Assembly: GCA_035279905.1 (NCBI GenBank)
Contig: DATEGZ010000057.1
Coordinates: 1-16,595, forward strand
Source: DATEGZ01 sp035279905
GTDB lineage: Bacteria; Acidobacteriota; Vicinamibacteria; Vicinamibacterales; SCN-69-37
Length of the DNA: 16,595 nucleotides
Reading direction: 5' to 3'
Below the pieces are notes generated by a model, which was given only the letters and a program-made list of their open reading frames with translations, was not told the origin of the DNA and made no database searches. A program made the translations under genes and the position numbers. Positions 8,364 through 15,011 of the stretch are shown here, one piece after another; position 1 is the stretch's first letter; every line of letters starts with the position of its first letter.

Positions 8364-8501
8364 CTCCCACCTTACCTCTGCCGGCCGCCGCACCCCACTC
8401 GTGGCCAGACGCAACGCCTCCAGCTTGAACTCCTGCGTAAACTGGCGCCGCGTCCGCGAAGGCTCACCCCCTGACCGGGATTCCTTTCGCTTCGATGTCA
8501 T
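8355..8501 (-). pseudogene. IS3-family OrfA transposase, N-terminal fragment
   Basis: From the ATG at 8501 the minus strand reads MTSKRKESRSGGEPSRTRRQ then FTQEFKLEALRLATSG, ending in EVRWELGI. This is the helix-turn-helix start of IS3-family OrfA proteins. A GGAGG lies upstream, as in a live element. After about 49 residues the likeness stops abruptly at 8355-8364, so the rest of OrfA and all of OrfB are gone. The open frame continues to 8160 but only as the antisense of the small plus-strand genes. Confidence 0.75.
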
Positions 8502-8537
8502 CACACACCTCCGCCCTGAACCTACTCCCAGGGTTAT

Positions 8538-8563
8538 TGAGGTGTCTACAAAATCGGGGGAGG
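8538..8563. repeat. probable terminal repeat of the IS3 remnant
   Basis: Bases 8538-8563 (TGAGGTGTCTACAAAATCGG and six more) lie about 37 bases upstream of the OrfA start, where the left end of an IS3 element belongs, and have the TGTCTAC look of such ends. No matching second end is found in the window, which fits a truncated element. Confidence 0.4.
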
Positions 8564-8781
8564 CCAGAGATCGCATAAGGCGATGCAAACCTACAGAACC
8601 CTCCCACGGCGCCCCGACTCTCAGCCTAACGCTCTGACTGATTCCGCTTCGGGGAGAAGACCACGCGGGAGATCGAGAACCAAAAAGCTCGCGGATGGAA
8701 GGCCGATCGACACGCTGTAGAAGAACACCCGAATTTGGGTGTACTTGCACACCCTTCCACGCCGTGCGACTCCGAACGACG

Positions 8782-8967
8782 GGGGCCAAGCGGTTCAAAC
8801 GTGTCGAGCACGCGACCGCCCTAATCTGGAAACTCCTCCTGGTCGCCGAACAGCAATTTCGCAAGCTGAACGCCCCGCACCTGTGCCACGAGGTCTTCAC
8901 TGGAAGTCGCTATCGTGACGGCGTACGCGTCGTCACCCCAGCCACCCGAGCATCACGCGCCGCCTAA
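8782..8967 (+). pseudogene. transposase C-terminal fragment, probably IS256/Mutator type
   Basis: The plus strand reads FKRVEHATALIWKLLLVAEQ, then QFRKLNAPHLCHEVFTGSRY and DGVRVV, and ends at a TAA at 8965-8967. The pattern (a helix with a Leu-Ala-Glu core, then RKLNAPHL and a G-x(2)-Y-x-DG) is that of the extreme C-terminus of a DDE transposase; I favour IS256 but am not certain. The frame upstream, 8641-8781, looks unlike protein, so the rest is lost or shifted. The stop codon lies inside a GCCTAAC motif at 8962-8968. Confidence 0.45.
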
Positions 8968-9012
8968 CTGCACATTTCCCCACTTCTTGACAAGACCTCG
9001 AACGCACATCAT

Positions 9013-9024
9013 GTTAGGCCTAAC
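9013..9024. repeat. perfect palindrome GTTAGGCCTAAC
   Basis: Two copies of the GCCTAAC motif overlap head to head, forming a perfect 12-base palindrome. It stands 50 bases after the motif at 8962-8968 that ends the transposase fragment. It is the only place in the window where the two orientations meet. Confidence 0.85.
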
Positions 9025-9431
9025 TGTCACACACCTTACCGCAGACATGTAGGTCTACTTTGCGACACGACGGCCGACGAAGCGACATTCGGGAGGGCAA
9101 TAAGTTTCCTGCGGCCTTTGAACGACTTCAAACAGCCAGCAGCGGGTTGCACCGTTCAGTAGATGCGGAAGCTAGGGCGCTCCGCGACAGGCGACGAGTG
9201 TCGCAATCCGGCCTCCTCGAGTCGCATATGGGTTCTTTTGCTTCAGCGTCGCCCTCTGAATATTGTTGCGCGCTCCAGATAGGCTTTCTGGTCAGTACTG
9301 CTGCGACCGTTCGGCTCGGAAGAGCGCGCCGGCTTCGTTCACTGTCAGAGGGTGCAATGCCAAGCCTTGGCACTCGCTCGTTTTGGTGCTCGCCTCCCGG
9401 CGGCCCAACGCAGCCTCAGCAGGTCCTAAAA
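9025..9431. other. 407-base leader before the 358-residue gene
   Basis: The reading frame of the next gene is open back to 9060, but the residues encoded there look random and the good start lies at 9432. I see no other gene. The stretch contains the dyad at 9358-9372. Confidence 0.4.
9358..9372. promoter_or_regulatory. 15-base dyad, possible operator
   Basis: TGCCAAGCCTTGGCA is an exact inverted repeat with seven-base arms around one central base. It lies about 60 bases upstream of the ATG at 9432, a suitable place for a repressor site. No second copy was noticed, so the role is a guess. Confidence 0.3.
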
Positions 9432-10508
9432 ATGAGTGCATACGTGAGTATTGTGCTTCATTCTGCCCACTATCGCTCCACTGGAGATTTTTGGCAGCGA
9501 CTTTTCGGTGGCCAGGACAACGTGGCGCTCACGAGCAAGGTCACATACAGATATGGCAGCGACTCGATCGAGGCGCAGGCCGTGCAGGATAGTCGGCAGG
9601 TCAAGGCGAATCGAGATGCCTACCTCGGTATATCTCGTCTGGTAGCCCTAAAAGTTCCTGCCGACGCGGACGGATTGGAGCTCAGCGTTAGCATGACGGC
9701 TGTGAAGGACGATAAGCTCGGCACTGCCCTGAGCATGCTAAATAGTGACGATTTCAAGAAACCGCTGCAGCTTGCGCCGCGCGTCGTCGGCGAGGTGGCA
9801 GCAATTTCGAATATGGTAAAGCAACTCTTCTCCACCGCGGGCTCGCAACCCGAGTTGGATGCGAGCTACGCGGGCATCATCGATGTGACCCAGATTGCCA
9901 ACCCTGTGGACAACTCGCGCCTTACGGCCGGTTACCTGGTCATGATATCAAACGAGGACGACACCGAGAACATCCTCGATCGCATTGCGCAAGATCCCAC
10001 TCAGCTCGAAGTGAAGGCAGACGGCGTTCAGTACGCGAGCGCAGAGGTGAAAGCCACATACGTAGTGTTCCAGATTACGACCGATGCTGTCCGTGGATTG
10101 TCTCCGCATTCGCCGTGGTACGCCAAGTTCCAACAGGCCCTCGAAGCGCTGGACGAGGTGCCTAACGTGCCGAACCAGCCGCCAGGAAATGCCTGCGCTC
10201 AAGCACTGCAGCTTTGGCATGACGGCGCCGCTCTGTTAGCATCCGACGCCGAGTATTTGCCGAGTGAGCGCGATAGTATTGCAACAGCAGGCCTGGCTGA
10301 GATTGTCAAGCGGTGTCCAACGTGTCAGGCATTCTTGGGATCGCATGAGGTTTTAGAGATCAGCACATCAGTCAGTGCCGGTGCGCCAAGGGCGGTACCA
10401 AACGGTCAGCAAGGCATCAGCTCTTCGCAACTTCTTCGCGCGACCGACAAGTATTCTGGTGTACTCAGTTTGGCCGGCCTAACTTTAAGCTGGGATCACG
10501 TCACGTAA
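9432..10508 (+). CDS. 358-residue soluble protein of unknown function
   Basis: The product begins MSAYVSIVLHSAHYRSTGDF. It has no signal peptide and no clear membrane helix, and is rich in Asp, Ser and Ala. It carries a CPTC pair (Cys295, Cys298) near the C-terminus and a preceding NACAQAL, which might bind metal. I do not recognise a family. The start at 9432 is chosen because AGCAGG precedes it at 9417-9422; the open frame to 9060 lacks protein character. The next gene starts 124 bases later in the same direction. The C-terminus contains a GCCTAAC motif as Gly-Leu-Thr. Confidence 0.65.
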   Translation: MSAYVSIVLHSAHYRSTGDFWQRLFGGQDNVALTSKVTYRYGSDSIEAQAVQDSRQVKANRDAYLGISRLVALKVPADADGLELSVSMTAVKDDKLGTALSMLNSDDFKKPLQLAPRVVGEVAAISNMVKQLFSTAGSQPELDASYAGIIDVTQIANPVDNSRLTAGYLVMISNEDDTENILDRIAQDPTQLEVKADGVQYASAEVKATYVVFQITTDAVRGLSPHSPWYAKFQQALEALDEVPNVPNQPPGNACAQALQLWHDGAALLASDAEYLPSERDSIATAGLAEIVKRCPTCQAFLGSHEVLEISTSVSAGAPRAVPNGQQGISSSQLLRATDKYSGVLSLAGLTLSWDHVT

Positions 10509-10632
10509 GGCGAGACTGGTACGCAAACCTTTCGATACTCATTCTTTATGGTACCAGGTGGCCACATCTCCGTAGACCTGCACACGCGGCGTCGGCCACC
10601 GAGTGCGAAAGAGTGCCGTCACAATCGACTGT

Positions 10633-11262
10633 ATGCCAACTGACGCTGCGACCTCAATCGCCTATGTCGGTGCCTTCGTCGGCCTTGTGGGCGGTGGGAT
10701 TGCGCTCTTTAACAGTCGGAAGGGTGTGACGTGGAAGCGCGCAGAGCTTGCGAGTAACTATATGAAGGACTTCAACAACAATCCCGAACTGGTGTTCGCG
10801 AGTCGTTGTCTGGATTGGAATGGAGGGAAGCTAGTCATCCCAGAGAACTTGCAGCCGTACATGCCCGACGGTGTGCGCTACATCGAACATGATCGCCAGA
10901 TCTTCGCGAAGGCAATGCGTCCTAACTTGCAGATCGGAGAGCTGTCAGATGATCCAAGAATCCAAATTTACAGAACATCGATGGACTCATTCCTTTCGTG
11001 GCTATCTCTGGTATCCAGCGCTTTGGGTCGAGGCCTATTCTTGGTGGAGGACTTACAGGATGTCGGATATTGGGTCTCAAAAATCCAGAGTGAAATCGCT
11101 TTGCATGGATTCATCGTCAGTTTTGGATATCAGGAAAGCCTTGAGAAGCTTGTCAAGTTCTATCGAACGAGGAAGTCGCCATACAGGGATTGGACCTTCC
11201 CTACGAATGTCGTCGGCATGCGGCCGCAGTCGCGAGTTGAGGAGACGGTGTCGGTTCTCTAA
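10633..11262 (+). CDS. membrane-anchored protein of unknown function
   Basis: The product is 209 residues. A single hydrophobic segment spans about residues 8-26 (IAYVGAFVGLVGGGIALF), followed by WKRAELASNYMKDF and LDWNGGK. That order, an N-terminal helix then a WKRAE-type segment and an LDW motif, matches a widespread family of uncharacterised membrane-anchored proteins. The bulk is probably cytoplasmic. GTG at 10603 would add ten residues; the ATG at 10633 is preferred because the helix follows directly. The stop TAA (11260-11262) lies inside the terminal repeat of the adjacent IS21-type element, so the last residues may be element-derived and the native C-terminus lost. Confidence 0.65.
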   Translation: MPTDAATSIAYVGAFVGLVGGGIALFNSRKGVTWKRAELASNYMKDFNNNPELVFASRCLDWNGGKLVIPENLQPYMPDGVRYIEHDRQIFAKAMRPNLQIGELSDDPRIQIYRTSMDSFLSWLSLVSSALGRGLFLVEDLQDVGYWVSKIQSEIALHGFIVSFGYQESLEKLVKFYRTRKSPYRDWTFPTNVVGMRPQSRVEETVSVL

Positions 11263-11296
11263 ATTCTGTCACCATTCTTCTCTAAATTCTGTCACC
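11255..11296. repeat. doubled terminal repeat, IstB-side end of IS21-type element
   Basis: TTCTCTAAATTCTGTCACC occurs twice without a mismatch, at 11255-11273 and 11278-11296, a spacing of 23 bases. Its reverse complement returns with two differences at 14745-14763. Multiple copies of a terminal sequence at each end are a known feature of IS21-family elements. Confidence 0.8.
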
Positions 11297-11311
11297 CTTG
11301 GGTGAGGGCGG

Positions 11312-11464
11312 CTAACTGGCCTTCGCGCGCCGGGGTGGGCTGTCCTCGTCGCTAAGGTGTCGCGTGCGGTATGAGCGGCCGCGCAGCGCGAAGTGCACGC
11401 CTCGCTCGAGGAGGCGATCGATGATCGCCTCGGCTAAGTCGCCATCATGCAGCACTTCTGGACA
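11312..11464 (-). pseudogene. istB: IstB C-terminal fragment (IS21 family ATPase subunit)
   Basis: The minus strand reads PEVLHDGDLAEAIIDRLLER then GVHFALRGRSYRTRHL and ends at a TAG at 11312-11314. The GD-x-LAEAIIDRLL-x(4)-H-x(3)-L-x-G-x-S-x-R pattern is the C-terminal end of IstB, the DnaA-like ATPase that assists the IS21 transposase. The Walker motifs and the N-terminal two hundred residues are absent. The stop of the amidohydrolase gene lies only about ten bases away at 11474, so the junction between the element and its cargo falls there. Confidence 0.7.
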
Positions 11465-11473
11465 CGGCTTCGA

Positions 11474-12925
11474 TCAGAGCCCGTGATCGGTGAGCTGACG
11501 ACTTGGAAAGAGCGCGCTGCATCGGGCGGCACGGAGGCATTGGCGCAGGGTGCGGCTGGTGAGCCAGTGTCCACGTACCATCACGCCGACGATGCGCGAC
11601 GCGTTCGCGATATTGTCGAGGGGGTTGCCCCGGGTGAGCACGAGATCGGCGCGCGCTCCAGGTCTTATGACTCCGAATTCTCCCGGGACACCCATGAATT
11701 CCGCTGCATCCGCGGTAGCGGCCGTGAGCGCTTCGTACGGCGAGAGTCCGGCGCGCACGAAGTTTCTCAGCTCATCGTGCACGGCGTAGCCCGGCATGAC
11801 GAAGGGATGGGGCGCATCGGTGCCGACCACGATCCGCGCGCCGGCATCGTGCAACGCCTTGACGATGATCGCGCGAACAGTGTCGCCCCGGCGGCGGGCG
11901 GCCATCTGTGCCGCGGTATACTCCGTGTCGGAGCTCCACCATCGATGCAGCATAGGCGTGGCGAACTGCATTCCCGGTCGCGTCCATGCTCGCGCGAGGT
12001 CGCGACCACTCACGGCGTTGCGCCACGCCACCAGCGTCGGGACGTTCCAGGTCCCGGCTTCGGCAGTCCTCCGCGCGATCTCCCGAATGCGCGATGTGTC
12101 GACCCAGTCCACGAGCAGCTGCCGCTCGGGGAGAAGGTGCGCCGGGCGCGCGAATCGCTCGCTGGTGTCGACATGTGCGAACGGCGAGGCGGGCGTCTGC
12201 AGCCACTCGAAGTACCCGGTGAGATGTTCGATCGACCACTGGTGCGCAGACAGCACGTGCTCGAGTCCAACGCGGGGCGAAACGTGACCGGCGACGCGGA
12301 TGCGCAGGCTGTCCGCGGTTTCCATGATCGCGTCGTACGCCGCAGGCGAGAGGTTGTCGTAGACCTTGAGGAAGTCGTACCCGGCGCCCTTCTGCCTAAC
12401 GACAGCCTGCCGTGCCTGGTCGGCCGTGACCACGACATCGCTTCCCGGCCACACCGGCGGGGATCCATCGAGCAAGGGGCCCGCAGTGAAAATGGTTGGG
12501 CCGATGATCGTCCCGCTGTCCGACTGCGCGCGCAGCGTTCGCATGTCGGGCGGGGTGGCCATGTGTCGCACGGTCGTGACGCCGTTCGCCAGGAGCAGGG
12601 GGAAGTACGCGCTCCCCTCGAGCAGGTGGATGTGCATGTCGGCCAGTCCCGGAAACAGGAACAGGCCGCGGGCATCGATGCGCCGAGCGGCAGGCGGCAG
12701 CGGCGTGGTGCGTGCCGGGCCAACCGAGACGATGCGGTCGCCGTGCACGAGCACGATCTGGCCGCGGAGCACGCGCGGTGAATCCATCGGCACGACCGTG
12801 GCACCGACGAATGCAACGTAGGTCGCGGTCGCCTGGGCGGCGCCGGGCTGGGCGAAAGCAGCGAGCAGCGCGATCGAGAGGCGGGTGGCGCGCCGGGCGC
12901 GGCCGAAATAGGCGTGTGGGTGCAT
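11474..12925 (-). CDS. secreted amidohydrolase (metal-dependent, imidazolonepropionase-like)
   Basis: The product is 483 residues from the ATG at 12925. It has a signal peptide (LSIALLAAFAQPGAAQA). The amidohydrolase metal ligands are all in place: His98 and His100 in DMHIHL, Lys187 in FLKVY, His214 in AGHVS, His234 in SIEHLTG, and Asp370 in GTDAPHP. The C-terminal GVIRPGARADLVLTRGNPL is the returning beta-sandwich typical of the family. It should hydrolyse a cyclic amide, imide or ester outside the cytoplasm; the substrate cannot be told. GGAGGA lies 12 bases before this ATG and 3 bases before an in-frame TTG at 12934, so TTG is an alternative start. The last twenty residues (LRAARCSALFPSRQLTDHGL) may be partly derived from the junction with IstB. 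A perfect 20-base palindrome lies upstream. Confidence 0.88.
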   Translation of the reverse strand: MHPHAYFGRARRATRLSIALLAAFAQPGAAQATATYVAFVGATVVPMDSPRVLRGQIVLVHGDRIVSVGPARTTPLPPAARRIDARGLFLFPGLADMHIHLLEGSAYFPLLLANGVTTVRHMATPPDMRTLRAQSDSGTIIGPTIFTAGPLLDGSPPVWPGSDVVVTADQARQAVVRQKGAGYDFLKVYDNLSPAAYDAIMETADSLRIRVAGHVSPRVGLEHVLSAHQWSIEHLTGYFEWLQTPASPFAHVDTSERFARPAHLLPERQLLVDWVDTSRIREIARRTAEAGTWNVPTLVAWRNAVSGRDLARAWTRPGMQFATPMLHRWWSSDTEYTAAQMAARRRGDTVRAIIVKALHDAGARIVVGTDAPHPFVMPGYAVHDELRNFVRAGLSPYEALTAATADAAEFMGVPGEFGVIRPGARADLVLTRGNPLDNIANASRIVGVMVRGHWLTSRTLRQCLRAARCSALFPSRQLTDHGL

Positions 12926-12972
12926 AGGTACCAAGAGTCCTCCGGTGGTCCGACCGTCGTGCGACTCTCACC

Positions 12973-12992
12973 AACTCTACATATGTAGAGTT
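12973..12992. promoter_or_regulatory. PadR operator, perfect 20-base palindrome
   Basis: AACTCTACATATGTAGAGTT is an exact palindrome in the region between the divergent amidohydrolase and padR genes, about 48 bases from the amidohydrolase start. The same core returns at 13039-13052 and 14467-14486. PadR dimers commonly bind such ATGT/ACAT dyads, so this is a likely repressor site. Confidence 0.75.
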
Positions 12993-13038
12993 CGTGGGTC
13001 AAGGTTCCGGCGCCGCGGCCGGGGCTTCACCGCCAAGC

Positions 13039-13052
13039 TCTACACATGTAGA
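13039..13052. promoter_or_regulatory. PadR operator directly before padR
   Basis: TCTACACATGTAGA differs from the perfect site only at the centre. It ends seven bases before the ATG of padR, where binding would block transcription or initiation, so padR probably represses itself. Confidence 0.65.
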
Positions 13053-13059
13053 TTCAGTC

Positions 13060-13365
13060 ATGCCCGCCGGCTTGCGCTCGTCGCCCCAAACGCATCAGGT
13101 GCTCGCGTCGTTTCTCGATGCCCCGCGACGCTGGCACTACGGCTACGACATCAGCCGCGCCACCGGCCTCAAGTCGGGCACGCTCTATCCGATCCTCATG
13201 CGGTTGGCGGACCGCGATCTCCTCGACACTCGCTGGGAGCCGAGTCAAACCGGCCGGCCGCCTCGACACCTGTACCGGTTGACCGCGGCCGGCGTGCGGG
13301 TGGCGCGCGAATACGTCGTGCCGCGATCACATCGCGCGACCAGGCGCCTCGCCTTCGATGGGTGA
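13060..13365 (+). CDS. PadR-family transcriptional repressor
   Basis: The product is 101 residues, the usual length of a short PadR protein. The winged helix covers about residues 27-75: HYGYDISRATGLKSGTLYPI, then LMRLADRDLLDTRWEP, then GRPPRHLYRLTAAG. These are the signature stretches of the family. It would bind the TCTACA-type palindromes and release them on binding a small molecule. The ATG at 13060 is chosen because the family begins shortly before the winged helix; the frame is open to a GTG at 12994, but that would cover the operator. Its stop lies eight bases inside the next gene, so the two are coupled. Confidence 0.88.
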   Translation: MPAGLRSSPQTHQVLASFLDAPRRWHYGYDISRATGLKSGTLYPILMRLADRDLLDTRWEPSQTGRPPRHLYRLTAAGVRVAREYVVPRSHRATRRLAFDG

Positions 13366-13864
13366 TCGGGCGCGATCGGTGATCCGACGCGCGGCGGAAC
13401 GATCGATGATCGCGGCCGCGCGGCGCGCGCCGCCTAACGTGGCGGTGTGGGCCAACGCCATGCTGGGCGAGCTCGCGTCCATCGACGACGACTGGGAGGC
13501 CATCCGGTGGTCCCTCGGCAGCGTGACGGCCCTGGTGCGCTCCATCGGAGCGCACCAGCTGGCGGCAGCGACGGCCCGGCTGACCTTCCGCCGCGTTAGG
13601 CGAACCACCCTCTGGCTCCTGTCCGGCACCATCTCGGCGTCCGCACTCATGGCGCTCTGCCTGCTCGTCCTCGCGAACCTACCCCACATGTCGTGGCGGA
13701 ACGTCGTGTTCGCTCCAGCGGTGGACCGCGCGACCGTCGTCGCCGGACTCGAAGCCATCTGCTTCGCTCTCGCCACCGCGTTTCGACACCGGCATCGGTC
13801 TGCCGCCGCCGGCGCACTCGTTGCCGGCACCGTGCTGCTGCTCCACGTCGTGACGTACGGCTGA
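13358..13864 (+). CDS. membrane protein coupled to padR
   Basis: The product is 168 residues. A soluble N-terminal half contains WANAMLGELASIDDDWEAIRW, a segment seen in small membrane proteins that accompany regulators in Acidobacteriota-like genomes. Three hydrophobic segments follow, near residues 86-108, 122-140 and 147-166. The ATG overlaps the end of padR by eight bases, so the pair is one transcript under the operator at 13039. It might sense or export the compound that PadR responds to; this is inference from position. It is convergent with the DUF1579-like gene. Confidence 0.7.
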   Translation: MGDRARSVIRRAAERSMIAAARRAPPNVAVWANAMLGELASIDDDWEAIRWSLGSVTALVRSIGAHQLAAATARLTFRRVRRTTLWLLSGTISASALMALCLLVLANLPHMSWRNVVFAPAVDRATVVAGLEAICFALATAFRHRHRSAAAGALVAGTVLLLHVVTYG

Positions 13865-13875
13865 ACACGCTCGCA

Positions 13876-13889
13876 CGCCGGCACCGGCG
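13876..13889. terminator. GC-rich dyad between convergent genes, possible terminator stem
   Basis: CGCCGGCACCGGCG forms a six-base-pair stem with a two-base loop in the 38 bases between two convergent genes. There is no T-run, so if it stops transcription it does so weakly or in both directions with other help. Confidence 0.3.
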
Positions 13890-13902
13890 CCTGATGCGCA
13901 GC

Positions 13903-14439
13903 TCAGTTGATGCGCGTCGCCGTGCCGCGCTGGACGACCGTCCAGTCGTCGCCGTGCGGCGCGATTTCCCACGTGAAATCGTACGACGTTGCCGATCGCG
14001 GGACGACGACGGATCGCGTCTTGAGCGTCGACCCGCTCTCCGCATAGCTCGCGACCCAGGTCCACGTCCCGCCCGAATGCGTGCCTTCGGAGTACTCGAC
14101 CCCGCCCTCGCCGTCGAAAAAGTACCGGACATAGACGTGCTTCTTGGCGTCGTATCCGGTGACCATAAGCGCTTTGTGTGTTCCCGTCGGGTTCGTCTCC
14201 TCATGGTGCGTGACGACAAAAAACCCGCCGGGCATCCATTCTTCGGTCAACGTTCCCGCGACCTTCCCGGCCGGTCCGACCATGCTTGCCTGCATGTCGG
14301 CCTCGGTTCGCCACGTCCCAATGAAATATCGCAGTTGTTCCACGTCCGGCCCCGGCTTGCGCGTGGCAGGTTGCTGCGCGCCGGCCACGGCTGCCAGAGC
14401 GACGCCGACGATCAGGCTCACGACAGCGGCTCGTCTCAT
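13903..14439 (-). CDS. exported DUF1579-like (lipocalin-fold) protein
   Basis: The product is 178 residues. A signal peptide (MRRAAVVSLIVGVALAAVAG) ends before AQQPA. The mature part has the DUF1579 pattern: LRYFIGTWRTEADM, then EEWMPGGFF, then GYDAKKHVYVRYFFDG and GTWTWVASY. Such proteins are predicted beta-barrels that bind small or lipid-like ligands. GAGGAG at 14446-14451 (minus strand), six bases before the ATG, fixes the start; the frame itself is open to 14598. A PadR-type palindrome lies 28 bases upstream, so it probably belongs to the same regulon as the amidohydrolase. Confidence 0.8.
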   Translation of the reverse strand: MRRAAVVSLIVGVALAAVAGAQQPATRKPGPDVEQLRYFIGTWRTEADMQASMVGPAGKVAGTLTEEWMPGGFFVVTHHEETNPTGTHKALMVTGYDAKKHVYVRYFFDGEGGVEYSEGTHSGGTWTWVASYAESGSTLKTRSVVVPRSATSYDFTWEIAPHGDDWTVVQRGTATRIN

Positions 14440-14466
14440 CTGTGACTCCTCGTTGGGCGGAACGAG

Positions 14467-14486
14467 AACTCTACATATATAGAGAT
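14467..14486. promoter_or_regulatory. third PadR-type operator, before the DUF1579-like gene
   Basis: The core CTCTACATATATAGAG at 14469-14484 differs from the perfect site by one base. It sits 28 bases before the start codon on the minus strand, overlapping the expected promoter. It links this gene to padR even though they are 1.1 kb apart. Confidence 0.65.
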
Positions 14487-14522
14487 ATGCTGTCAACCGT
14501 TGCACATTGTGTTCGCGCCCTA

Positions 14523-14666
14523 CCGAGTCAATCCGAAGCGCGAGCTGTTTCGGATCGAGCGCACCATCCGGCGCGCCGTGCGCACGGACACACCTCACTG
14601 CGTCGCAATCTCGCGCGCTGTCACCTGCGCGCGGACCAGCGCCTGTGCCGCATGGCGGTCGAGCAT
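14523..14666 (-). pseudogene. istA: IstA N-terminal fragment with an internal stop
   Basis: From the ATG at 14666 the minus strand reads MLDRHAAQALVRAQVTAREI then ATQ, a TGA stop at 14595-14597, and goes on in the same frame as GVSVRTARRMVRSIRNSSRF to a TAG at 14520-14522. The REIATQ-x-GVSVRTARR run is the homeodomain-like helix-turn-helix that opens IS21-type IstA transposases. It lies just inside the terminal repeat at 14742, where istA should begin. The in-frame stop and the loss of the catalytic core show that it is dead. Confidence 0.55.
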
Positions 14667-14741
14667 CCTGAATCTTCCTCGGGCCTCCGGTGAGTGGGAT
14701 TCGATCCCAGCACGGACGCCTCTACGAAACAGGAAGGCCCT

Positions 14742-14774
14742 CAGGGTGACAGAATTTGGAGGAAACAGGGTGAC
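14742..14774. repeat. terminal repeat, IstA-side end of IS21-type element
   Basis: GGTGACAGAATTTGGAGGAA at 14745-14764 is the reverse complement of the repeat at 11255-11273 and 11278-11296 with two differences over 19 bases. CAGGGTGAC is present at 14742 and again at 14766, so this end is also doubled, with a spacing of 24 bases. Confidence 0.75.
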
Positions 14775-15011
14775 CCATAAAGAACGCACAGCGTTGGGCG
14801 CGGACTGGCCCGGAACTGGTCGCGACGTGCCAACTGTTATCGGAGTGCATGAGTGCGCGTTCGGCAGTCGGGCCTGGAATGCCAGCCGGTGGCGCCGAGG
14901 CTCGAGCGGCGAATAACGGCCCGGGCTAACGAGGAAGTAACGGACGGTGCCCACTATTCGCACGCGCTATCGCTCCGTGCGACCAACGGTCCACCTCTTT
15001 CGGATCCTCCA

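Larger units (their letters stand above)
11255..14774. mobile_element. IS21-type element with its middle replaced by a PadR regulon
   Basis: Inverted, doubled terminal repeats lie at 11255-11296 and 14742-14774. Directly inside them are the C-terminus of IstB (minus strand) and a decayed N-terminus of IstA (minus strand), in the order and orientation of one IS21 element transcribed leftwards. The roughly 3 kb between holds four intact non-transposition genes instead of the rest of istA and istB. Either cargo replaced the core by recombination or deletion, or two elements flanking the genes each lost one part. Exact ends and target duplications were not found. Confidence 0.55.

Noticed and set aside
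8160..8900. Minus-strand frame of 246 codons taken as one gene
   Set aside because: Only the part from 8501 to about 8355 resembles a protein (IS3 OrfA). The rest is antisense to small genes and another transposase fragment.
11447..12781. 444-codon plus-strand frame
   Set aside because: It is antisense to the amidohydrolase, which has every family motif. The residues on this strand are Arg/Gly/His-rich without a fold.
12010..13002. 330-codon minus-strand frame
   Set aside because: It is a shifted reading of the amidohydrolase gene, with low-complexity Arg/Ser/Pro sequence, and it runs through the operator.
77..13601. Integron cassette array based on GCCTAAC/GTTAGGC
   Set aside because: Many copies sit inside conserved coding sequence such as the helicase, GTTAGGC partners are mostly missing, and no integrase is seen. 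Only 8962-9019 keeps an attC-like spacing.
13647..14219. Minus-strand frame of 190 codons, with a plus-strand one at 13693-14445
   Set aside because: Both are Arg/Ser-rich shadows of the padR-coupled membrane gene and the DUF1579-like gene.
14500..14916. Plus-strand frame of 138 codons
   Set aside because: It crosses the IstA remnant and the terminal repeat and has no protein-like features.
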